8,349 nucleotides of DNA. Origin: Ornithoclostridium faecigallinarum (GTDB lineage: Bacteria; Bacillota; Clostridia; Christensenellales; UBA3700). The position numbers and the translations under genes were made by a program. Under the pieces are notes generated by a model. The model was not told the origin of the DNA and did no database searches. It was given only the letters and a program-made list of their open reading frames with translations. The stretch spans positions 1 through 8,349 of the forward strand of contig DVOI01000008.1 of NCBI GenBank assembly GCA_018713665.1. Direction: 5' to 3'. Of this stretch, positions 1-4,097 are shown piece by piece (position 1 is the stretch's first letter; each line of letters begins with the position of its first letter).

Positions 1-772
1 CCTTTTTGACGAAGTGCTTGGACGAGACGATGCGCTCCTTGCATCCGAAGAATGCGAAGAAGCTGAGGAATACGCCGAGGATACCGATCGGTACGACGAT
101 GAATTTGTATGTCCTGATGTCGGTGAATCCGCCGGTCAGGTTGGAGAATATCGGGACGAAAAGCTGATAGACGGTCGGCGCGAACGAATAGATCAGAGAA
201 CTGATGGCGAGCACCTTCGAGCGTTCGGCGGTGCTGGGAGAGATGACGCTGCCGAGGTTGGTATATGCCGTCTGATAGAGCGGCTGACCTATCGATATCG
301 CGATCGCGAACACGAACACAGCCGTGTACTTGTCGCTGTACGACATTGACTCGAACGGCAGGAACACGAAGATGACGCTGACGATCGCAAGGGGAGCGCC
401 CATGATCGCGAGGTAGGGTCTGAACCTGCCCCACCGAGTGTTGGTGTTGTCGACGATCTTGCCGCGTATAATCTGAAAGACGATGTTGAGGATCGTCTGC
501 ACGGTGAGCATATTCTGCAAGTGCATCGGGCGTATGCCGATGGTCGACGCGAACAGCGTGTTGGTGACGCCGAGAGCCATATATCCGAGCAGATATATGA
601 GCATGTTCTGACCCATTCCACCGATGGAGTAGTTGAGGATCTCCTTGTACGAGACGTAATAGCCCTTGCCGGGTTTGCTCCAGTGCGAGGTGACGTCCGT
701 GATGATGAAAGAGGCGGCGTTTTTGACTTGGGTAATGCCTTCGTTGATCTTGCGTTTGATTGTGCTTGCCAT
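1..772 (-). CDS. GPH-family (MFS_2) sugar transporter, N-terminal part, cut by window edge
   Basis: Reading leftward from an ATG at 772, an open frame of 257 codons runs off the left edge, so the C-terminal half is missing. The protein is a membrane carrier of the glycoside-pentoside-hexuronide:cation symporter type. The family signature after helix 2 is intact: DNTNTRWGRFRPY at residues 108-120. Hydrophobic segments fall at about residues 45-68, 82-103, 119-139, 150-165, 186-208 and 222-242, consistent with the first six helices. The start is supported by the Shine-Dalgarno GAGGAAG (782-776) and a promoter just upstream. It is a paralogue of the transporter at 1197-2951 (similar N-terminal KEI segment and the same NTNTR motif) and is transcribed away from it. 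Aligned by memory to MelB, the cation-site aspartates D55 and D59 are Asn96 and Gln100. The substrate is unknown; a glycoside is inferred from the neighbouring GH3 enzyme. Confidence 0.9.
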   Translation of the reverse strand, partial: MASTIKRKINEGITQVKNAASFIITDVTSHWSKPGKGYYVSYKEILNYSIGGMGQNMLIYLLGYMALGVTNTLFASTIGIRPMHLQNMLTVQTILNIVFQIIRGKIVDNTNTRWGRFRPYLAIMGAPLAIVSVIFVFLPFESMSYSDKYTAVFVFAIAISIGQPLYQTAYTNLGSVISPSTAERSKVLAISSLIYSFAPTVYQLFVPIFSNLTGGFTDIRTYKFIVVPIGILGVFLSFFAFFGCKERIVSSKHFVKK

Positions 773-799
773 AATCTTCCTCGTAGCGGTACTACACCT

Positions 800-829
800 A
801 TTCTAACACGCGTCGGTAAAGAAAGGCAA
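800..829 (-). promoter_or_regulatory. Promoter of the left-edge GPH transporter
   Basis: On the minus strand, a -35 TTGCCT (829-824) is followed after 18 bases by a -10 TAGAAT (805-800), preceded by TGT as in an extended -10. Transcription would begin near 793, giving a leader of about 20 bases that holds only the ribosome binding site. A weaker alternative lies upstream: TTGCCG (891-886), 17 bases, TATTAT (868-863). Confidence 0.55.
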
Positions 830-842
830 CTTTTTTAAAGTT
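828..842. repeat. Inverted repeat overlapping the leftward -35 box
   Basis: AACTTT and AAAGTT face each other across TTT, making a perfect 6-base-arm palindrome that overlaps the -35 hexamer (829-824) of the left transporter promoter by two bases. A protein bound here would block polymerase, so a repressor site is plausible. The AT-rich composition means chance cannot be excluded. Confidence 0.35.
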
Positions 843-1036
843 TTATTTTTAGATTCGTAAGAATAATATACGGAAAGCGTATTTTCGGCAAAGACAGAAT
901 GCGGCTCGGCCGGCGGTTCGGAACAGTCAAAAACACAGGACGCACGGATCGATAAACAATTATAATCGACACGGGCACCAAAAAATATCAGGAGACATCA
1001 ACATCGGATCCGGAAAGAGGGTGGTTGGCTCAAACG

Positions 1037-1069
1037 CGATCTCGCCGTCCGTGCCGCGCGCCGAGATCG
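1037..1069. repeat. Inverted repeat with 8-base arms in the divergent region
   Basis: CGATCTCG (1037-1044) and CGAGATCG (1062-1069) are exact reverse complements separated by 17 GC-rich bases, so the arm centres are 25 base pairs apart. It lies about 55 bases upstream of the -35 element of the rightward transporter promoter, an activator-like position. It could be paired half-sites or a hairpin in an untranslated RNA; no promoter placing it in a transcript is clear. Confidence 0.4.
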
Positions 1070-1124
1070 GGCGGAAAGAGCGGAACGGCTGCATAATTTA
1101 AAACAGAAATAAGGAAAATATTCG

Positions 1125-1153
1125 TTGACTATCGGGCGAGAGCGTGTTAAACT
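1125..1153 (+). promoter_or_regulatory. Promoter of the GPH transporter at 1197
   Basis: -35 TTGACT (1125-1130), a 17-base spacer, and -10 TAAACT (1148-1153) preceded by TGT, as in an extended -10. Transcription should start near 1160, giving a leader of about 37 bases. The -35 box contains the TTG that would otherwise be the longest-frame start codon, which supports the downstream ATG at 1197 as the true start. Confidence 0.65.
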
Positions 1154-1168
1154 TTTATTAAAGAAAAA

Positions 1169-1182
1169 TGCGCCAAGGCGCA
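1169..1182 (+). other. 5'-leader hairpin next to the Shine-Dalgarno
   Basis: TGCGCCAAGGCGCA is a 14-base near-continuous palindrome; as RNA it forms a 5-base-pair stem (TGCGC/GCGCA) with a CAAG loop. It starts about nine bases into the predicted transcript and ends four bases before the Shine-Dalgarno AGGGAGA (1187-1193). It may stabilise the 5' end of the mRNA or tune translation. Similar hairpins precede the other plus-strand genes. Confidence 0.5.
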
Positions 1183-1196
1183 AAAAGGGAGAGATT

Positions 1197-2951
1197 ATGA
1201 GCGAAAACAACGACACCAAGCCCACACTCAAAGAAAAGATCAAAGAACTTCCCAAGACACTCAAAGTATTCTGGAAGACGCCGCCCAAGGGCAGATATCT
1301 CAATCTCAAAGAGATAGCATGCTTTGCCGGAAGCGCGTTCGGTATGAGCACGGTCGTCACAGTCGTGTCCGGTCTCATCACCGCGACGCAGATCCCGACA
1401 ATCTACAACTTCAACGTCATCCACGGTGCGTGGATATGTTTGATTGCCAGCGTGCTGGGACTCATCATCCAGCCGTTTTTCAGCAAGCTGTTGCAGAACA
1501 CCAACACCAGGTTCGGCAGATATAAGCCGTTCATATTGATCCTTGCGCCCATCCTTGCGGTGTTTGCGATCTTGTCGACATGGCAGCCGCAATTTGCCGT
1601 GGAGCGGAATCGCGTCATATATGCGTACTGCACCTGCATCCCGACGCTCATCCTTTGGAACCTCTTCCAAAACACCTACTATATGCTGCCCGGCGTCATC
1701 ACGCCCAATCAACAGGAACGTGCGGACATTTGGTCGCCGATAGGTCTTGTCATAGGCTTCTCGCCGACTGTCATGAACGTGCTCGGCAACGTCATCAAGA
1801 GCCACTTCACCAACCTCGGCATCGAGTATATGGCATACCGCATCCTCGGCTTTGTCTATGCGGCGGTCGGGCTTGCGTTGGTGCTGTGCCTGTTCAAGGT
1901 CAAGGAGAGGCTGATAGTCACCAACGAAAACAAGGAAAAGGTCGGCTTGATCGAGGGCTTGAAGATGGTCGTCAAAAACAAGCCGCTGATGGTCTTGACG
2001 CTCGCGCTCATTCTCGGCTGCTGCCGTACGGTCGTCGAGATCGACGCCGAGTATATCGGCAGATTGAGATATGCGGTCACCGAGCTCGGGGAGGTCGACG
2101 TCGTCAAAGGTCTTGCGATCTTCGGCGGTCTCACGATGATCACCGGCTTTGCCGCGACGCCGAACATGATCTTGCTGCCGTTGATGACGCGCAAGTTCAA
2201 CAGCCGCACCATTATGATGTTCTGGGCGGCATGCAATACGGTGGGCTATCTCATCCTCGGCAGTATCGGGATCGAGAACATTCCGCAGGGTACATGGAGC
2301 ATTGTCGTGATTACGCTGCTCCGCTTCGTCTCGCTGTTCAACGCGATTGCGTCGCTGCAGCCGCTGATGATGGCGCAGCTGTCGGATTATCAACAGCTCA
2401 AGACGGGCAAGCGTCTCGAAGGTTTCATTCAGACGTTCCTCTATGCGCTCGTACTCGTGTTCACCAACATCGGCATCGTCGTGATGGCTTATGTCAAGGA
2501 CGCGATGGGCTATCAGTCTTCCGAACTTGTCAGACCGGAGGAAATTCCCAAAGAAGAGTTTTGGATGCCTGACGCGGGCACTATCGAAAGCGCGCTCAAC
2601 TACTACAATGTGGCGTTCATAGTTTCGGCTGTTTCCGCGGCGTTGATGTTCATCACGCTCCTCTTCTACAAGCTGGGCAAGAAAGAGCACGCCGAGGTCG
2701 TGCGTCAATTGCGTGAGCGCGGTCTTGCGCAGGGCAACGAGCAGGAAGAGGCTGAGGCGGTCGGCATCGCCGAGAACGTCGAGGCGGAGATCGCGATGGA
2801 GCAAGCCGCTCTCGGTGCGACGGGCGAAGGCGGCGAAGCCGCAAACGGTACCGACGCCGCCGATACGAATACCGACGCGCCAAACGCGCCCGAAGTCGTC
2901 GACGACGGGTCGGGAGAGGTCAATGACGACGCTCCGCCCGAGGACAGGTAA
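1197..2951 (+). CDS. GPH-family (MFS_2) sugar transporter with acidic C-terminal tail
   Basis: This is a 584-residue membrane carrier of the glycoside-pentoside-hexuronide symporter type (MelB-like). The ATG at 1197 follows AGGGAGA with good spacing and lies downstream of the promoter. Family marks are NTNTRFGRYKPF at residues 101-112 after helix 2 and DYQQLKTGKRLEG at 397-409 before helix 11. About twelve hydrophobic segments span residues 43 to 491, with an unusually long outside loop at 433-468. Residues 492-584 form a hydrophilic, Ala/Glu/Asp-rich tail ending DDAPPEDR, making it about 100 residues longer than usual for the family. Positions equivalent to MelB D55, D59 and K377 appear to be Gly88, Gln92 and Leu420, so the usual cation site seems absent. 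It is first in a likely unit with the HAD gene 47 bases downstream. The substrate is unknown; a beta-glucoside is inferred from the GH3 gene nearby. Confidence 0.93.
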   Translation: MSENNDTKPTLKEKIKELPKTLKVFWKTPPKGRYLNLKEIACFAGSAFGMSTVVTVVSGLITATQIPTIYNFNVIHGAWICLIASVLGLIIQPFFSKLLQNTNTRFGRYKPFILILAPILAVFAILSTWQPQFAVERNRVIYAYCTCIPTLILWNLFQNTYYMLPGVITPNQQERADIWSPIGLVIGFSPTVMNVLGNVIKSHFTNLGIEYMAYRILGFVYAAVGLALVLCLFKVKERLIVTNENKEKVGLIEGLKMVVKNKPLMVLTLALILGCCRTVVEIDAEYIGRLRYAVTELGEVDVVKGLAIFGGLTMITGFAATPNMILLPLMTRKFNSRTIMMFWAACNTVGYLILGSIGIENIPQGTWSIVVITLLRFVSLFNAIASLQPLMMAQLSDYQQLKTGKRLEGFIQTFLYALVLVFTNIGIVVMAYVKDAMGYQSSELVRPEEIPKEEFWMPDAGTIESALNYYNVAFIVSAVSAALMFITLLFYKLGKKEHAEVVRQLRERGLAQGNEQEEAEAVGIAENVEAEIAMEQAALGATGEGGEAANGTDAADTNTDAPNAPEVVDDGSGEVNDDAPPEDR

Positions 2952-2962
2952 CCGAACATGGC

Positions 2963-2989
2963 AAGGCGCACCTTTCGGGGTGCGCTTTT
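2963..2989 (+). terminator. UUCG-capped hairpin with short T-run (attenuator or weak terminator)
   Basis: GCGCACC (2966-2972) pairs with GGTGCGC (2979-2985); the stem can extend outward by a G-U and two A-T pairs. A U-G pair closes a TTCG tetraloop at 2974-2977. TTTT follows at 2986-2989 and runs directly into the GGAGG ribosome binding site (2991-2995) of the HAD gene. With only four T's it is probably a partial terminator or mRNA-stability element that lowers HAD expression relative to the transporter. No separate HAD promoter is visible. Confidence 0.6.
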
Positions 2990-2998
2990 CGGAGGAAT

Positions 2999-3868
2999 AT
3001 GAAAAAGAACAAGATCCCCACGATCGCATTGATGTACGACTTCGACAAGACGTTGTGCACGACCGATATGCAGAATTACGAGCTCATCCCCAACCTCGGG
3101 GTCAAAAAGGACGCGTTTTGGAACAAGGCGACCGAGCTTGCCGAAAATCCCGACGCACCGATGGACCGCGTGCTCGCATATATGTATCAGATATTGCGCG
3201 CATCGAAAGCGGCGGAGAGGCCGGTGCGCCGCGAGAATTTTGTGCAATTCGGCAAGAGCGTGGAGTTCTTCCCGGGCGTGATCGAGTGGTTTGCCCGCAT
3301 CAACGCCTACGGTAAGAGCCAAGGCGTGCAGGTCGAGCACTACATCATCTCTTCGGGGCTCAAAGAGATCATCGAGGGGACGGCGATCGCGGACGAGTTC
3401 AAGCGCATATATGCATGCGAATTCCACTATGACGAGAACGGCGCGGCGGTATGGCCTGCGGTCGCGGTCAACTTTACGGGCAAAACTCAATTCCTCTACC
3501 GCATCAACAAGCAGGCTCTGGAACTGTGGGACGACCGCACGATCAATCAATATGTGCCCGAAAACGAGCGGCCCGTGCCATTCCGCAACATGATCTACTT
3601 CGGCGACGGAGTGACCGACATCCCGTGCATGAAATTGGTCAAAGTGGGCGGAGGCTGTTCGATAGGGGTCTATTCCGGCCGCAAGCCGCAGGTGTGCGAG
3701 CGGCTGATCGGCGAGGGCAGGGTCGACTTTGTGTTCAAAGCCGACTATTCGGAGGGCAGCGACCTCGACAGGTGCGTCAAGGACGTGATCACACAGATGG
3801 CGAGCAAGGACAGGCTCGTACGGCTCAGTCTCAAACAGAGCGAACGGTCCGCAAACAACGGGAAATAG
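2999..3868 (+). CDS. HAD-superfamily hydrolase (phosphoserine-phosphatase-like)
   Basis: This is a 289-residue soluble protein with the haloacid-dehalogenase motifs in order. Motif I is YDFDKTLCTTD at residues 13-23, with nucleophile Asp14 and general acid/base Asp16. Motif II is IISSG at 116-120. A lysine for motif III is likely Lys162 or Lys171. Motif IV is FGDGVTDIP at 201-209, with Asp203 and Asp207 as the Mg2+ ligands. The large insertion between motifs I and II (about residues 24-115) is a C1-type cap that would define the substrate. There is no signal peptide, so it acts in the cytoplasm on a small phosphorylated metabolite that cannot be named from sequence. The ATG has an ideal GGAGG site three bases upstream. 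It follows the transporter gene by 47 bases and is probably co-transcribed through the hairpin. It ends with TAG; the frame after it stays open and encodes a signal-peptide-like segment. Confidence 0.9.
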   Translation: MKKNKIPTIALMYDFDKTLCTTDMQNYELIPNLGVKKDAFWNKATELAENPDAPMDRVLAYMYQILRASKAAERPVRRENFVQFGKSVEFFPGVIEWFARINAYGKSQGVQVEHYIISSGLKEIIEGTAIADEFKRIYACEFHYDENGAAVWPAVAVNFTGKTQFLYRINKQALELWDDRTINQYVPENERPVPFRNMIYFGDGVTDIPCMKLVKVGGGCSIGVYSGRKPQVCERLIGEGRVDFVFKADYSEGSDLDRCVKDVITQMASKDRLVRLSLKQSERSANNGK

Positions 3869-3884
3869 CGACAGGGCAAGGACC

Positions 3885-3967
3885 ATAAAAAACTTTTTGC
3901 GGCAATGCTCGCGGCGGCGCTGTTCGCCGCGTGCGCGAGCCTTTGCGCGTGCAATGTAAAATATTGG
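3885..3967 (+). pseudogene. Orphan lipoprotein signal-peptide remnant without a start codon
   Basis: In the frame entered at 3887, the DNA reads KKLFAAMLAAALFAAC followed by ASLCAC, a textbook type-II signal peptide: two lysines, a hydrophobic core and a lipobox Leu-Cys-Ala-Cys with the lipidation cysteine at 3950-3952. No start codon stands before the lysines: the bases are ccAT followed by AAAAAA, exactly what losing one G from ATG AAA AAA would leave. An AAGGA lies at 3878-3882, though close. The internal ATG at 3905 has no ribosome site and loses the lysines. Beyond about 3967 the frame runs into the terminator and promoter of the next gene with no recognisable domain. I call it a decayed lipoprotein start. 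Alternatives are a chance hydrophobic frame, or a C-terminal extension of the HAD protein if its TAG is read through, since the frames match. Confidence 0.4.
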
Positions 3968-3972
3968 CAAAA

Positions 3973-4027
3973 TTTATGGACAAAAAGGGTATGCGTAAAC
4001 GCGCACACCTTTTTAATTTTATGGACA
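3973..4027. repeat. Direct repeat TTTATGGACA flanking the terminator
   Basis: TTTATGGACA occurs at 3973-3982 and again at 4018-4027, 45 bases apart, one on each side of the terminator hairpin. The second copy contains the -35 hexamer of the GH3 promoter. They could be paired binding sites or the footprint of a small duplication; the AT-rich setting makes chance possible. Confidence 0.35.
3982..4014 (+). terminator. Rho-independent terminator after the HAD gene
   Basis: AAAAAGG (3982-3988) pairs with CCTTTTT (4008-4014). Inside, GT/AC and GCG/CGC pairs with small bulges extend the stem towards a loop around 3996-4001. The right arm is the T-run expected at a transcript end and the left A-run makes it potentially bidirectional. 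It separates the transporter-HAD unit from the promoter of the GH3 gene. Confidence 0.55.
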
Positions 4028-4051
4028 GAACGGCTCCGCGCGTGTTATAAT
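4022..4051 (+). promoter_or_regulatory. Promoter of the GH3 gene
   Basis: -35 TGGACA (4022-4027), an 18-base spacer, and a perfect -10 TATAAT (4046-4051) preceded by TGT, as in an extended -10. The start would be near 4058, giving a leader of about 40 bases. The bases GCGTGTTA reaching into the -10 are identical to those in the two transporter promoters. Confidence 0.7.
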
Positions 4052-4071
4052 AAAACCATAAAATTCAAAAA

Positions 4072-4085
4072 TGCCCTACGGGGCG
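4072..4085 (+). other. 5'-leader hairpin with UACG tetraloop
   Basis: GCCC (4073-4076) and GGGC (4081-4084) enclose TACG, in RNA a C(UACG)G member of the very stable UNCG tetraloop class; a flanking U-G can extend the stem. It is followed at once by the Shine-Dalgarno GAGGTGG (4085-4091), which the wobble pair just touches. Its position in the leader matches the hairpin ahead of the transporter at 1197. Confidence 0.5.
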
Positions 4086-4097
4086 AGGTGGAAAAGA

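Larger units (their letters stand above)
773..1196. other. Divergent intergenic region between two GPH transporter genes
   Basis: This 424-base gap has no supportable gene; the few short frames lack ribosome binding sites. It holds the leftward promoter (800-829), the rightward promoter (1125-1153) and about 295 bases between them that neither explains. In that middle part I see an inverted repeat AACTTT-TTT-AAAGTT at 828-842 touching the leftward -35, a small stem ATACG/CGTAT at 868-882, an isolated TATAAT at 961-966 without a good -35, an 8-base palindrome CGGATCCG at 1005-1012, and 8-base inverted arms CGATCTCG/CGAGATCG at 1037-1044 and 1062-1069. Regulator binding sites for both transporters are the likeliest content; no regulator gene is in view. 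Confidence 0.6.

Noticed and set aside
871..890. A CcpA cre-like sequence around GGAAAGCGTATTTT
   Set aside because: The core AGCG is present but the flanking TG and CA of the cre consensus are missing, so the match is too weak.
1021..1101. A 26-codon frame starting GTG in the divergent region
   Set aside because: Its ribosome-like AAGAGG touches the start codon with no spacing, and nothing in its product resembles a protein.
1125..1196. A TTG start adding 24 residues to the right transporter
   Set aside because: The TTG is part of the -35 box, the added residues cross the predicted transcription start and the leader hairpin, and the ATG at 1197 has its own Shine-Dalgarno.
1158..3029. A 623-codon open frame on the minus strand across the GPH transporter gene
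   Set aside because: It is antisense to a clearly recognisable membrane protein, its product is charged and low-complexity without any family motif, and GC-biased third positions routinely keep such frames open.
2705..3970. A 421-codon minus-strand frame covering the HAD gene
   Set aside because: It crosses a terminator hairpin and two real genes, with no recognisable motif; HAD motifs on the other strand are complete.
4071..4097. An upstream in-frame ATG for the GH3 gene
   Set aside because: It sits at the edge of the leader hairpin with no ribosome site; the ATG at 4098 follows GAGGTGG at good spacing.
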